From Lachnospiraceae bacterium AB2028 (GTDB lineage Bacteria; Bacillota; Clostridia; Lachnospirales; Lachnospiraceae), in the NCBI GenBank assembly GCA_000621425.1, contig JHYJ01000017.1, positions 1 through 59,725 of the forward strand: a DNA stretch of 59,725 nt, written 5' to 3'. Every line of letters begins with the position of its first letter. Position 1 is the first letter of the stretch. Of this stretch, positions 34,965 to 44,668 are shown piece by piece. The position numbers and the translations under genes were made by a program. Under the pieces are notes generated by a model. The model saw nothing but the letters and a program-made list of their open reading frames with translations, ran no database searches and was not told the DNA's origin.

Positions 34965-36753
34965 AGCTGTATTTCCTCTCTTTCTCAAATGTGACCGGAT
35001 ACTTCTCGTAGGTAGTAACCAGCTCTGTGATAAGCTCACTGATCTCCTTCATGAACTCCTCAGAACTGTAATCCTCCTTCTCGATCTTAAGAAGTTTCTG
35101 TTCCCACTCAGCTGTCATGGATGCCGACTGTATTGCTTCAGGGATAACCGATATCAGCATCTCTCCCTTAACAGTCGGAGCGAGATATTTTGTTCTCTTA
35201 TCACCTCGCCTTTCAATGAAACCGGTACGGACAAGCTTCTCGATGATCCCTGCTCTTGTCGCAGGAGTACCAAGTCCTTTGCGCTCCGCTTCATCAGGAG
35301 TCTCACTGCTTCCTGCTTTCTCCATTGCGGAAAGCAGCGTATCCTCGGTAAAGCATTTCGGGGCAGTTGTCTTTCCCGCCTTTATGCTCCCGTTGCTGAT
35401 ACTTATCTTTCCCGAATCAGGGATATCAGCAGAAACATTGCCGGTCTCATTTTCATCATCACCCTTCTTCTCATCACAGACCTTTGCAACGGATCTCCAG
35501 CCATAGTCCGTTATGGTCTTTCCTTTTGCCGAAAAAAGCTCTCCGGCACATACTCCCTCCAGGATGCTTTCCACATATACGCAGGGGCTTGATACAGCCT
35601 CAAGCATCCTTGTGGCGATAAGCTTAAGGACCTCTCTTTCTCCGGGAGGCAGTTCACTTAAGTCTGCCTTATCTACAGATGCCGTAGGGATGATCGCATG
35701 GTGGTCTGTCACTTTCTTTCCGTTGATCACTGATCTCAGATCCAAGTTCTCCGTTGCACTGCACCCGCTCACCTTAGCAGCCTTTTCGATCAGTCCGGGC
35801 AGTGTACCTTCCATATCTTCCGTAAGGAATCTGCTGTCCGTTCTGGGGTAAGATACCAGCTTCTTCTCATAAAGAGCCTGGGTATAATCCAGAGTCTGCT
35901 GTGCCGTATACCCCAGTCTTCTGTTTGCCTCTCTCTGCAGGGAAGTCAGATCAAAAAGTGCCGGAGCCTTTTCCTGTTTTTCCTTTTTCTCCGCTTTACT
36001 GATCTCTACGCTTCCTTCAGTGATAGCTTTTACCAGAGTCTCTTTTGCTTTAGCAGGATCCTTATACTTAAGGCTCGTCATATTACCGCATTCTGTTTCC
36101 AGTATCACTGTATATATATCCTCTGGCTTAAATGCCCTGATCTGTGCCTGGCGCTCGACAGTTAACGCAAGAGTCGGAGTCATAACGCGGCCTACGTTAA
36201 GTGTCACACCATAAACAGTTGTAAAGAATCTTGTCGCGTTAATTCCCACGATCCAGTCAGCACGCTCCCTACAGAGTGCTGCTTCATAGAGCTTGTCATA
36301 CTCAGCTCCGCTCTTAAGATTCTTAAAGCCATTCAGGATCGCTTCATCTTCCATGGATGAGATCCAGAGTCTCTTCATAGGCTTTTTGCATCCTGCCTTT
36401 TCATACACCAGGCGGAAGATCAGTTCTCCTTCTCTTCCCGCATCGCATGCATTCGTAACACAGAAGACATCATTTCTTTTCAGCAATTCCTTTAATATCC
36501 TGAACTGTTTTTTCGTAGCAGTTGCCACCTGATATTCGAAATGCTCCGGGATGATGGGAAGGTCTTCTCTTCTCCATATTTCATATTTGCCGTCATACTC
36601 TTCAGGCTGTGCAAGTCCGACGAGGTGCCCGACGCACCAGCTGACAAGATATCCGTTACCTTCCAGGTAACCATCCCGTCTGCCGGTACATCCAAGAACC
36701 TTAGCGATCGACTGAGCCACCGACGGCTTCTCAGCGATCACCAGATTATTCAC
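34942..36753 (-). CDS. topB: DNA topoisomerase III
   Basis: A 603-residue type IA topoisomerase. The TOPRIM motif is at the N-terminus (LVIAEKPSVAQSIAKVLG, then CDAGREGELIFR), and the active-site Tyr lies in LVSYPRTDSR. The zinc fingers of E. coli TopB are absent, as usual in ICE-borne versions. It presumably resolves transferred DNA. The start is taken as GTG, nine bases after AGGAGG, overlapping the upstream stop; a TTG six codons earlier is less likely. Confidence 0.93.
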   Translation of the reverse strand: MNNLVIAEKPSVAQSIAKVLGCTGRRDGYLEGNGYLVSWCVGHLVGLAQPEEYDGKYEIWRREDLPIIPEHFEYQVATATKKQFRILKELLKRNDVFCVTNACDAGREGELIFRLVYEKAGCKKPMKRLWISSMEDEAILNGFKNLKSGAEYDKLYEAALCRERADWIVGINATRFFTTVYGVTLNVGRVMTPTLALTVERQAQIRAFKPEDIYTVILETECGNMTSLKYKDPAKAKETLVKAITEGSVEISKAEKKEKQEKAPALFDLTSLQREANRRLGYTAQQTLDYTQALYEKKLVSYPRTDSRFLTEDMEGTLPGLIEKAAKVSGCSATENLDLRSVINGKKVTDHHAIIPTASVDKADLSELPPGEREVLKLIATRMLEAVSSPCVYVESILEGVCAGELFSAKGKTITDYGWRSVAKVCDEKKGDDENETGNVSADIPDSGKISISNGSIKAGKTTAPKCFTEDTLLSAMEKAGSSETPDEAERKGLGTPATRAGIIEKLVRTGFIERRGDKRTKYLAPTVKGEMLISVIPEAIQSASMTAEWEQKLLKIEKEDYSSEEFMKEISELITELVTTYEKYPVTFEKERKYSYGKKKKK

Positions 36754-37072
36754 TATAAGTTCCCTCCTCAATTTCTTTCAGGATCCTGTCAGTATATGCA
36801 CAGCATCTTTCGTTAGTACCGCAAAAGTCATATTCATCATCGTCATCATCATCGTCATCATCATCGAGACCATACAAAATATCGTCTCTTCTCTTCTGAC
36901 AACGGTGCAGCTCCTTCAAAACTTCAATGGTTTCATCCAAACCTTTACCTACCTCCTCCAACTCTTCAAGTGCCCTGCGGTATCTCTTATTACTCCTGTG
37001 GACCAGGCCGGCTGCAATGCCTCCGATCAGACTGACTGCTCCTACTGCTGCAAAAATGATCTTCTTATTCAT
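36746..37072 (-). CDS. Small membrane-anchored protein with polyaspartate tract
   Basis: A 108-residue protein: one N-terminal hydrophobic segment (IIFAAVGAVSLIGGIAAGL), a helical stretch, a run of ten Asp, and CGTNERCCAYTD. The ATG at 37072 has AGGAGG eight bases upstream. Family not recognised. The gene overlaps both neighbours, so it belongs to the transfer operon. The Asp run is encoded by a GAY repeat that could slip in replication. Confidence 0.6.
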   Translation of the reverse strand: MNKKIIFAAVGAVSLIGGIAAGLVHRSNKRYRRALEELEEVGKGLDETIEVLKELHRCQKRRDDILYGLDDDDDDDDDDEYDFCGTNERCCAYTDRILKEIEEGTYSE

Positions 37073-37385
37073 GTTCCTTATCCTCCTTATTTTTTCCTTT
37101 GCTGATGCTTTCACTGTATCTGCGCAATGCTTCGACAACGCTTCCGATATCATCCTGAGCAACGTCTTTTACAATTTTCACAACCCGGCACCCAGCCTTC
37201 TCGCTATCCCAAAGGTAGATCGTTGCTTTTTTCTTCTTGCTGGTGGTAAACATTCCGCTGATCTCAACGTTATATCCGTTCTCGAAAACTCTATACACCA
37301 CCGGTTCAAAATCGATTGTCGTTACCCTGTATTCTTTTCCGAGTCTTTTGGCCAGCGCCCGGATACTGGATTTTCTGTCTGCCAA
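37065..37385 (-). CDS. Uncharacterised 106-residue ICE protein
   Basis: A TTG start eight bases after GGAGG (the likely start) and an overlap with the next gene. The protein is mixed alpha/beta, with VYRVFENGYNVEISGMFTTS and a basic C-terminus (SKGKNKEDKEHE). Not recognised. It lies between the ArdC-like gene and the small membrane protein and moves with the transfer operon. Confidence 0.6.
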   Translation of the reverse strand: MADRKSSIRALAKRLGKEYRVTTIDFEPVVYRVFENGYNVEISGMFTTSKKKKATIYLWDSEKAGCRVVKIVKDVAQDDIGSVVEALRRYSESISKGKNKEDKEHE

Positions 37386-37399
37386 TTTGTTTTCCTCCC

Positions 37400-38659
37400 T
37401 TAAATAGCTTCCTGAAGATCCTTATCCTTGGTCTTCTTGGGTGCTTTTGTTTTCTCTGACTTTTCCTTACCCTTTGCGAGTCTATCTTTTACGGATTCCT
37501 TCTTTTCGGACTTTTCGGACTTTTCGCTCTTGTCCGCCTCCTTTTCCTTTTCATCGAGATACTTCTCTGAAGGCTCCTCCATCGTGATCTCCAGCTTCTT
37601 ATCCGTCTGAAATTCACTGAAATCTACCGGAGGTTCAATCTTGATAAACCCAGCATCCTGATCTGCCTCCGGACTAACAAAAGGGAGTTCTTCACCATGT
37701 GCCTCGATGAACTTATCCATGTCCTGTACTGCAGTGAGTGCCTGTACCTTTTCATCGATCTTTACGATGAGGTCAGCCGCAGCCCTGCGGATCGTATCAA
37801 GGGATGCCTTAAGCTCCGGTACTTCCTTATCGGCTGACCAGGTAGCAACATATGCGAAAGAGTAATCCGAAGTGTCGATGCCGTAATGCTGGCAGACAAC
37901 ATATGCAACGGATTCCGCTTCACACTCCTTCTGGTTCTTCGATTTCTTCTCATCGGATCCGGCCATCGCCTCTCTGGAATGGAGTGCCTGGTGTGATGCC
38001 TCGTGAAGAAGGGTCTTTACGGTTTGTGCTTCACTCATACCTTCCTGTACGACAATGCGGTTTTCTTCCAGATGGAAGAATCCCTTTGCACCGGAATCGA
38101 TCTGTTCAAAAGAGATCGGTACGGGTACGACTTCCTTGATCGCAGCAAGAAGAGTTTCGTATCCTTCCACGGAAGCAGTGAGCTCACTTACTCCGATAGT
38201 CGGAATGGGCTCGCCTTCCGTCTGTGACACATCAAAAGTGCTCACAGGCTTGAATGCATTGACCGTGATCTCCACAGTTTCCTTTACAGGCTCTCCGTCC
38301 TTATCAAGAACCGCTTTCCCGGAAGCGTCCGTCTTTTCCTGTTCCTTCTGCATCTTATAGGGTGAAGGTGCCATGATACGGATCCCCTTTTCTCCTTTGC
38401 GGACAAATCTGTTCATATCCTTCCAGCCGGTGAATGACTGGCACATGGTCGCATCCGGTTTCTGAAGCATGATCAGGATCTGGTTATTCACCGAATACCT
38501 GGGGAGCTTCGCGCAGAAGTTCAGATACTCCTTATAGTTGTCAGTCAAAAAGATTTCCTTTACACCTTTCTCAAGCTTCGTGGTCATCTCTTCCATCTCG
38601 GCTTTTCTAGCCTCAGCCGCAGCCTTGGGATCAAATTTGCTTTTGTCAAAATCTGCCAT
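37400..38659 (-). CDS. ArdC-like antirestriction protein (zincin)
   Basis: A 419-residue protein with an N-terminal ArdC ssDNA-binding domain (VNNQILIMLQKPDATMCQSF, GEKGIRIMAP) and a metallopeptidase motif HEASHQALH near 228, with a downstream ECEAESVAYVV that supplies the third ligand. The tail is Lys/Glu-rich and repetitive. ArdC-type proteins protect incoming single-stranded DNA from host restriction during conjugation. It follows a 44-residue gene by four bases. Confidence 0.88.
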   Translation of the reverse strand: MADFDKSKFDPKAAAEARKAEMEEMTTKLEKGVKEIFLTDNYKEYLNFCAKLPRYSVNNQILIMLQKPDATMCQSFTGWKDMNRFVRKGEKGIRIMAPSPYKMQKEQEKTDASGKAVLDKDGEPVKETVEITVNAFKPVSTFDVSQTEGEPIPTIGVSELTASVEGYETLLAAIKEVVPVPISFEQIDSGAKGFFHLEENRIVVQEGMSEAQTVKTLLHEASHQALHSREAMAGSDEKKSKNQKECEAESVAYVVCQHYGIDTSDYSFAYVATWSADKEVPELKASLDTIRRAAADLIVKIDEKVQALTAVQDMDKFIEAHGEELPFVSPEADQDAGFIKIEPPVDFSEFQTDKKLEITMEEPSEKYLDEKEKEADKSEKSEKSEKKESVKDRLAKGKEKSEKTKAPKKTKDKDLQEAI

Positions 38660-38663
38660 TTTC

Positions 38664-38798
38664 TTATACCTCCTTCTTTCTGTATGCTTTCCGCTTCATC
38701 TTTGCCATTCTTTCCTTAATGGAAGAAGCAGGCTTTTCAGCCTGCTCCCTCTTCATTGCTCTGTTTACATATGCCATGTAACGTGATTTCTTAGCCAT
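38664..38798 (-). CDS. Very small basic protein
   Basis: A 44-residue frame starting MAKKSRYMAYVNRAMKREQ and ending in a Lys/Arg-rich tail. AGGAGG lies seven bases upstream of the ATG, and the stop lies four bases before the ArdC-like ATG. The tight packing between two real genes and the ideal ribosome site argue that it is expressed. Function unknown; the basic composition suits a nucleic-acid or membrane partner. Confidence 0.6.
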   Translation of the reverse strand: MAKKSRYMAYVNRAMKREQAEKPASSIKERMAKMKRKAYRKKEV

Positions 38799-38800
38799 GA

Positions 38801-39679
38801 TTATTCCTCCTCTTCATCTGTTTCGTTAACATCGTCATTGGTATAGTCGGGTTCGGAAACCTCTTCGCCGGTGATCTCGTCCACATCATCCGGAATGTTA
38901 TCCAGGAGATTATCCTCATCCTCGTTGTAGTCCGCATCAGGATCCGTGTACTCGTTCTTAGGCTTCTTTGCACCCTTTATCTTTGTGAAGTACACATAAG
39001 CTCCTCCACCGCCGAGTGCGATCAAAATTACGATTACGAGTAATCCGCTGTTACTCTTTTTCTGAGGCTTTTCATCTGCATCAGGTTCTTCCGGTTCCTC
39101 TGTTTCCTCAGCAGGCTTTTCAACTACTGTCTCTGCAGGCTGCTCTGTCTCGCCTTTTGCAGCCATGTAGGATTCCACATCCTCATCATCCATGAGTGCC
39201 AAAAGGTCTGCTTCATCAACAAGGTTTAAGAAGTGGACTGTCTCATTTCCACTGTCATCACGGTCGATGATGATATAAAAGTAATGCCCGGACTTCGATA
39301 CCACAGTGATGAACTGCTTTCCGCTGTTTGGAGAGCCGTAGTCATCAACAAGTGTCATATTGCCGTCGGGAGTTAAAGGTCCCCAGGACTCCTCTATGGA
39401 ATCCTCAGATACCGATTCTTCAGGGTCATCTTCTCCTTCTGTTACCGTTTCTTCAGTTTCGGTGACCACTTCCTCGGGATCCGCTCCGCAGCAAAGCTCA
39501 TGATTGATCTTGCAGAGCTCACACCCTTCATTGATACAGTCATCCGTGCATCTGTGTTCGCAGGTGCACTCATATCCTCCTGCATGTGCCATGATCGGGG
39601 CTGTTCCAAAAAGAAAAGCTGCGACGATCGTCACAGCTCCGAACAGCCTCATTTTGATATTCAGTTTAGTTCTCTTCAT
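38801..39679 (-). CDS. DUF4366 (CD1107-type) membrane-anchored mobile-element protein
   Basis: A 292-residue protein. A signal-like N-terminus ([20 protein letters not shown]) is followed by a Cys-rich segment ([19 protein letters not shown]), an acidic linker, a conserved domain ([20 protein letters not shown]), a C-terminal transmembrane helix ([20 protein letters not shown]) and an acidic tail. It is typical of Tn1549-type ICEs and expected at the envelope with the conjugation channel. The ATG at 39679 has GAGGA eight bases upstream. Confidence 0.82.
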   Translation of the reverse strand: MKRTKLNIKMRLFGAVTIVAAFLFGTAPIMAHAGGYECTCEHRCTDDCINEGCELCKINHELCCGADPEEVVTETEETVTEGEDDPEESVSEDSIEESWGPLTPDGNMTLVDDYGSPNSGKQFITVVSKSGHYFYIIIDRDDSGNETVHFLNLVDEADLLALMDDEDVESYMAAKGETEQPAETVVEKPAEETEEPEEPDADEKPQKKSNSGLLVIVILIALGGGGAYVYFTKIKGAKKPKNEYTDPDADYNEDEDNLLDNIPDDVDEITGEEVSEPDYTNDDVNETDEEEE

Positions 39680-39971
39680 CTTCTGTATCCTCACTTTCGT
39701 CATACTCATCCTTTTCCGGATCGTTATCGTAAGATTCTTTTTTGTTTCTTCCGGCATAAACATCCGCGCCGGGCTTTGCCGAAGTAACCAGCTTAAGGAA
39801 ATCAGCCAGCTGTTCAGGGGAAAGATTCAGCGCCCCGACATCAGCCAGGATCTGTGAGCTTTCTGCCTCCTTCAGCTTTTCCTCAGCAGCTTTAAGCTTT
39901 GCCCTGTCATCTTCGACTTTCCTTTTGCAGCGCTCCACTTCAGCGCGGAGCTTATCAAGTTTTTCGTACAT
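39666..39971 (-). CDS. DUF4315 protein
   Basis: A 101-residue protein with a coiled-coil first half ([20 protein letters not shown]) and [15 protein letters not shown], and a highly acidic tail. The layout matches the DUF4315 proteins that sit between the NlpC/P60 hydrolase and the DUF4366 protein in these ICEs. Role in transfer unknown. GGAGG precedes the ATG; the 3' end overlaps the next gene by 14 bp. Confidence 0.82.
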   Translation of the reverse strand: MYEKLDKLRAEVERCKRKVEDDRAKLKAAEEKLKEAESSQILADVGALNLSPEQLADFLKLVTSAKPGADVYAGRNKKESYDNDPEKDEYDESEDTEDEEN

Positions 39972-39988
39972 TTCTAATCCTCCATTTC

Positions 39989-41794
39989 TTACTGCAGGCG
40001 GCCATAGCAGTATATGTGCTGCCGCCAGTAATTTGTGTCATAGCTCGCATACTGAATCGGATTCCCGCAATGGATCATGATCTTGTTCACAGGATCAACC
40101 ACGATACCGACATGACTTGCACCGCTCGTGTTATATGTTCCCTGGAAAAAGACCAGATCACCGGGCTTTACATCAGATGCATCCACCCTTGCAGTTGCAT
40201 TCTTCCATCCGTTTGCAGTGAGCCTTCCATAGTTCCATCCGTTACCACAGTTATTGATCACATAGCTTACGAAGCCGGAACAGTCAAAGCCTGTGGAAGG
40301 AGAACTTCCTCCCCAGACATATTCCATTCCGAGATAGTTCTGTGCTTCATGAAGCATGTTCCCGAACTGCGTATCGGTTAAGTATTCTCCGGGCACCGAG
40401 TAGTCTGCATATTCCGAAGGAGCTTCCGATGCCGTATACGGATTATCACCGAAGATGTCCGGCTTGTTTCCTTTCATCTCAAGGATTACCGCATATCTCT
40501 GAAGCTGTTCGTCCGTAAGCCCCAAGGCATTAACCGCAGCCTGTATGCCATTATTGGTTAGTGTAGTATTCAGGATGTAATAGTCATACTCGACTTCCAC
40601 CTCATAGGTATATGATTCTGTTGATGTCGTGCCATCCGCATGGTAGATCGTTCTCGTTCCTGTCCGTTCTTCCGTCCGTGTTCTCGTCTCCACAACCGGT
40701 GTGATCGTCAGCGTGTACTGATGATCTTTGATCGTCTGAAGCATTGTCTGCACTTCACTCTCCGTATAATCCTCATAAAGGACTGTTAAAAGCGCCGCCA
40801 GCTCAAACGGGTTATGGTTGATCTCACTTAAGGTATAGTTATATTCGTCATATCCCGGATAGTCGGTCGGTATATTGTTTATTGTTTCCCGAAGCGCTGT
40901 TTCCAATGAGGCATAATCACCTTCAACTGCAACGATATCGTCATCCTGTGCCGTATAGCTCGTAGAGATGATCATGTTATTGCCACCGCCTGCCATCATG
41001 GAACAGGAGCTTAAGGCACCGGATAAAACAAGCACAACCGTCATGACCAAACCGGAAATTCCCAGTACCAGCGGATTATCCTTAACAAAAAGCATAACGG
41101 CCTCGGCAGCTTTATTTACCAGTGCTTCCACCTTTTCAAAAAAGGTTCCCACATAGTTTCCTGGCTGTGCTGTACCGGCTTTCTTAGCCTGATAATCGCG
41201 TATGGTCTTTCTCTGCATATTCTTTTTCTGCAGTTCCTTTGACTTAAGGCTGCCTTCAGAAGATCCGTCCTCAGATCTGCCGTGCCCTATTTCCGGATGG
41301 CGCCCCGGCTTCATTTTGGAAGCATATCCGCCAGATGATTCCTCTGCCCCTTCGCTGCCATTGACCACTATCTTCCCAGTTCCTCTTTTGGTCGCCTGGG
41401 ATCCGGGGCCCTTTACATGTACATCTTCCACAACAGTCATCTTTTTGTGTATGACACTCCATGCTGCGACCCCAAGGCTTCCTGCGGCATCACGCATATC
41501 CTCAGCTGAATTATTATCTTCTGCAAACCTGTCCCCGGTAAAATTGATGCTCCCGATCGGCGGCGGAGAGGGAATTCCGGGTTTTATCAAACCCTTCTTT
41601 CCTCCTGCCTTCGCTTTTACCTTCGGTGCATCCGCATTTTTCTTCTTGCCTGTCCTGAATTTGCTTCTCATTGCTTCGGCCCTTGAGGTGTCGTTTTTAA
41701 GCTTCCCGGCATGGGCTCTGGATTTCGGTGTATCCTCGTTTTTTATTTCCTCTTTGGTCCTGCCCTTATCTCTCGTATACTTTTCTTCATCCAT
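39989..41794 (-). CDS. NlpC/P60 cell-wall hydrolase of the transfer system
   Basis: A 601-residue protein. A long basic cytoplasmic segment comes first, then a transmembrane helix near 240 (PLVLGISGLVMTVVLVLSG), an extracellular linker, and a C40 peptidase domain with the catalytic Cys in STGFDCSGFVSYV and His in SGASHVGIVVD. It is of the CD1108 type and opens peptidoglycan for the mating channel (VirB1-like). It starts at the base next to the VirB4 stop and follows the same transcript. Confidence 0.9.
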   Translation of the reverse strand: MDEEKYTRDKGRTKEEIKNEDTPKSRAHAGKLKNDTSRAEAMRSKFRTGKKKNADAPKVKAKAGGKKGLIKPGIPSPPPIGSINFTGDRFAEDNNSAEDMRDAAGSLGVAAWSVIHKKMTVVEDVHVKGPGSQATKRGTGKIVVNGSEGAEESSGGYASKMKPGRHPEIGHGRSEDGSSEGSLKSKELQKKNMQRKTIRDYQAKKAGTAQPGNYVGTFFEKVEALVNKAAEAVMLFVKDNPLVLGISGLVMTVVLVLSGALSSCSMMAGGGNNMIISTSYTAQDDDIVAVEGDYASLETALRETINNIPTDYPGYDEYNYTLSEINHNPFELAALLTVLYEDYTESEVQTMLQTIKDHQYTLTITPVVETRTRTEERTGTRTIYHADGTTSTESYTYEVEVEYDYYILNTTLTNNGIQAAVNALGLTDEQLQRYAVILEMKGNKPDIFGDNPYTASEAPSEYADYSVPGEYLTDTQFGNMLHEAQNYLGMEYVWGGSSPSTGFDCSGFVSYVINNCGNGWNYGRLTANGWKNATARVDASDVKPGDLVFFQGTYNTSGASHVGIVVDPVNKIMIHCGNPIQYASYDTNYWRQHIYCYGRLQ

Positions 41795-44230
41795 TTATTC
41801 TTTCCCTTCCTTTGCTTCTGTGATCTCTGAAAGTTTCGTTGTCATGATGCGGTAGAGCTCGATATCCGTAGGGAATCTGTCCACGAAAGGCAGGATCACA
41901 TTGCCGTAAAAAATAAGCCCTTCACCGGCTCCAGAGTGCGTTACATATGAAAGCTGGTGAGGACTGATATTAAGCTGCTTTGCCAGGATCTGTCTGTCGC
42001 CGACTGCCTGGTTTAACATGTATATGAAGTCAGAGTTTTCAAAGATGTTCTCGACTTCTTTCGATGCAAGCAGGTCTTTTACGTTCTGCGTGATACCGGT
42101 AGGAATACCGCCCCACTTTCTGAAACGCTTCCAGATCTCAACCGTATAGGCCGCTGTCTGATCCTCGCGGAGAAGTAAGTGCATCTCATCCATGTAGTAC
42201 CTTGTGCTCTTTCCCTGGCTTCGGTTTTCGGTAACCCTGCCCCATACCTGGTCCTGAACGACAAGCATTCCGATCTTCTTAAGCTGCTTGCCGAGATCCT
42301 TAATGTCATAACATACAAGCCTGTTTGTGATATCCACATTCGTTCTGTGGTTGAACACATTTAAGGAACCGATGACATAGATCTCAAGCGCAGTCGCCAC
42401 ATGCTTTGCTTCCGGCTCATCCTGCTTTAAGAGTTCGTTGTATAAGTCTTCAAGCAGAGGCATCTTCTCGGGTACAGGATCCTGGAAATATCTCTGGTAG
42501 ATCTGGTGGATACAACGGTCAATGACTGTCTTCTCCACAGGCTGTAATCCTTCCTTTCCGCCGACGATCAGCTCACATAAAGAAAGAATGAAATCTGCCT
42601 TCAGTGCGATCGGGTTATCATCATCCGAATAGTTCATGTTGATGTCCATCGGATTGATATACTGCGTACTGGTCGGACTGATCTTAATGACCTGGCCTCC
42701 GAATCTCTCCACAAGAGGCGAATACTCTGCCTCGGGATCCGATATGATAACATCGTCGTCCGTTACAAGGAATGCATTTGCGATCTCCCTCTTTGCAGCG
42801 AATGACTTACCGGAACCGGGTGTACCAAGGATCAGGCCGTTCGGGTTCTTTAAGAGCTTCCTGTCTACCATGATCAGGTTATTGGAAAGTGCATTAAGTC
42901 CGTAATAAAGGCTCTCATCTCCCGACTGGAATAATTCCTGTGTCGTAAAGGGTACAAAGATTGCCGTGCTCGATGTTGTCATGCCGCGCTGAATCTCTAT
43001 GAGATTGTTTGCAAGAGGAAGTGAACTCATAAGCCCCTGCTCCTGCTGGAAATCAAGGCGTATAAGATTGCAGTTGTGCTTCTGCGCTATGGATTTTGCC
43101 TGGAACACATTGTTTTCAAGCTCCTGCTCCGTCTTTCCGGTATTGAGCACCAGGAATGTCAGAAGGAACATCCTCTCGTTCTGGCTCTGCAGCTCCTTCA
43201 GCAAGGCTTTTGCATCCTTACCGAAAGTCGCAAGATCCGAAGGGATGATATCCATATCGTATCCGGCTCGTACTGCTTTCTTCTGCTCCTCGATCTTGCT
43301 TCTGTCAAGCTCCGTGATCGTATGCTTTACGGTCTTTATCGCCTCGTTCTGGTCAACAGATCTGATATGCATCGTTACGATCTGGCTTGATTCCATGTTG
43401 AGGAAATCCGCAAGCATCCTATCGCTGATATCAGAAGCATCGATGGACAAAAAGCTCATGGCTCCGTAAAGGCTTCCCATGGTGAACTTCTTACCGTTCG
43501 GGAATCCGAAGCTGGAGGGTGCGATGAAGTCTTTTACCGAAAGCCCCGATTCTGTCAGATACTTCCAGTCGAAGTTGAACTTCTCCTTATCCCCCATATG
43601 AAACTGCTGATGCATGAGCGCCAGTCTCTCTTTTCCGTTAAGGACTCTCGCCTGAACGCCGAGACGCTTGAAATTGTTTAAAATATCCGTCTCGATATGA
43701 ATGATCCTGGGCTTTGCTGCCTTCATGGAATCCGCATGGATCCCGAAGGTCAGAAACTTGGTTTTTGTAAGACCGTTATTTCCAGCTTCCATCTGATGAA
43801 ACAGCATTGAACTGTACTCATCCCTTACGCCGTTGAATCCGTCCTTTCTGTGCGGGATCGCTATCCCGGTCCTAAAATCATCAATGTCAGTTGCCATGTT
43901 CATGAAGGAAAGCTCAAAGTGTACCGAGCTGTCGAAAAAGTTAAGGAATGCACACCACTCCTCGAAGATCTCCGTCTTATCCTCCTGAAGTGCAAGCTGG
44001 TAATTGATGTCCTGGAACTGGATCGTCTTTGTGTAGTAATCGCTCCCGATCCTGCAGATGCCGTCCTGGAACATCCTGTCAAAAGGAATGGACTGCTGTG
44101 CCGTTCTCGGGATCCCGTCATCACCGCTCGCCTGCTCTATGATGCGCCTTACCTCTTTCTTTTCAGCTGCGGTCAGGTTTGCGGGAATTTTTAAGTCTCT
44201 TTTCTCTTTTTTCCTGAAAATACTGATCAA
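41795..44230 (-). CDS. VirB4-like type IV secretion ATPase
   Basis: An 811-residue protein with Walker A GTPGSGKS at 469-476 and MDEMHLLLRE as Walker B. It powers assembly of the conjugation channel at the inner face of the membrane (CD1110-type). The start is a TTG nine bases after AGGAGG, overlapping PrgI by 68 bp. The C40 hydrolase gene follows immediately. Confidence 0.92.
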   Translation of the reverse strand: MISIFRKKEKRDLKIPANLTAAEKKEVRRIIEQASGDDGIPRTAQQSIPFDRMFQDGICRIGSDYYTKTIQFQDINYQLALQEDKTEIFEEWCAFLNFFDSSVHFELSFMNMATDIDDFRTGIAIPHRKDGFNGVRDEYSSMLFHQMEAGNNGLTKTKFLTFGIHADSMKAAKPRIIHIETDILNNFKRLGVQARVLNGKERLALMHQQFHMGDKEKFNFDWKYLTESGLSVKDFIAPSSFGFPNGKKFTMGSLYGAMSFLSIDASDISDRMLADFLNMESSQIVTMHIRSVDQNEAIKTVKHTITELDRSKIEEQKKAVRAGYDMDIIPSDLATFGKDAKALLKELQSQNERMFLLTFLVLNTGKTEQELENNVFQAKSIAQKHNCNLIRLDFQQEQGLMSSLPLANNLIEIQRGMTTSSTAIFVPFTTQELFQSGDESLYYGLNALSNNLIMVDRKLLKNPNGLILGTPGSGKSFAAKREIANAFLVTDDDVIISDPEAEYSPLVERFGGQVIKISPTSTQYINPMDINMNYSDDDNPIALKADFILSLCELIVGGKEGLQPVEKTVIDRCIHQIYQRYFQDPVPEKMPLLEDLYNELLKQDEPEAKHVATALEIYVIGSLNVFNHRTNVDITNRLVCYDIKDLGKQLKKIGMLVVQDQVWGRVTENRSQGKSTRYYMDEMHLLLREDQTAAYTVEIWKRFRKWGGIPTGITQNVKDLLASKEVENIFENSDFIYMLNQAVGDRQILAKQLNISPHQLSYVTHSGAGEGLIFYGNVILPFVDRFPTDIELYRIMTTKLSEITEAKEGKE

Positions 44231-44651
44231 AGTCAGGTTCCTCCTTTCTATGTCTGTTCCTCTCCGGCTCTGTAGCCAGATTGTACATGATGATGTTTAT
44301 GATTTCGTCGTTTGCCTGCGCATATCTTTCAAGCGCAGCGTAATGATTGTTTGTCTTATAAGGTCTTTCCTTCGGCCTTATGAATGTTGCCTCGATCAGG
44401 TGTCCCAATATGACTTCCAGATGCTGGCCGTTCTTCTCGTACATCGCCAGAAAAAAGAATGGCATCATGATGATCATCATTCCTATGGCTGCAGTACTTG
44501 TCGGTGCTATCTGCTTTATTAAAAAGAATGACGGCACCCCGAGGAGCGCCGCCACACTAAAGCAGACCAGCTGTCTTTTTGTCAGATTGAACATCACCTT
44601 ACTCTTTACCTTCGTAAGATCACGAGGCACAGAAATATATGATGCTGCCAT
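44163..44651 (-). CDS. PrgI family protein (VirB3-like)
   Basis: A 162-residue membrane protein. The start (ISVPRDLTKVKSKVMFNLTK) is a PrgI signature, followed by two membrane helices (LVCFSVAALLGVPSFFLI and AIGMMIIMMPFFFLAMY) and a basic tail. It anchors VirB4 to the membrane in Gram-positive conjugation systems. It overlaps the VirB4 gene by 68 bp. Confidence 0.88.
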   Translation of the reverse strand: MAASYISVPRDLTKVKSKVMFNLTKRQLVCFSVAALLGVPSFFLIKQIAPTSTAAIGMMIIMMPFFFLAMYEKNGQHLEVILGHLIEATFIRPKERPYKTNNHYAALERYAQANDEIINIIMYNLATEPERNRHRKEEPDFDQYFQEKREKRLKNSRKPDRS

Positions 44652-44668
44652 AACTGTATTCCTTTCTT

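Noticed and set aside
37840-38230. Plus-strand frames over the ArdC-like gene
   Set aside because: They are antisense shadows without ribosome sites over a well supported minus-strand gene.
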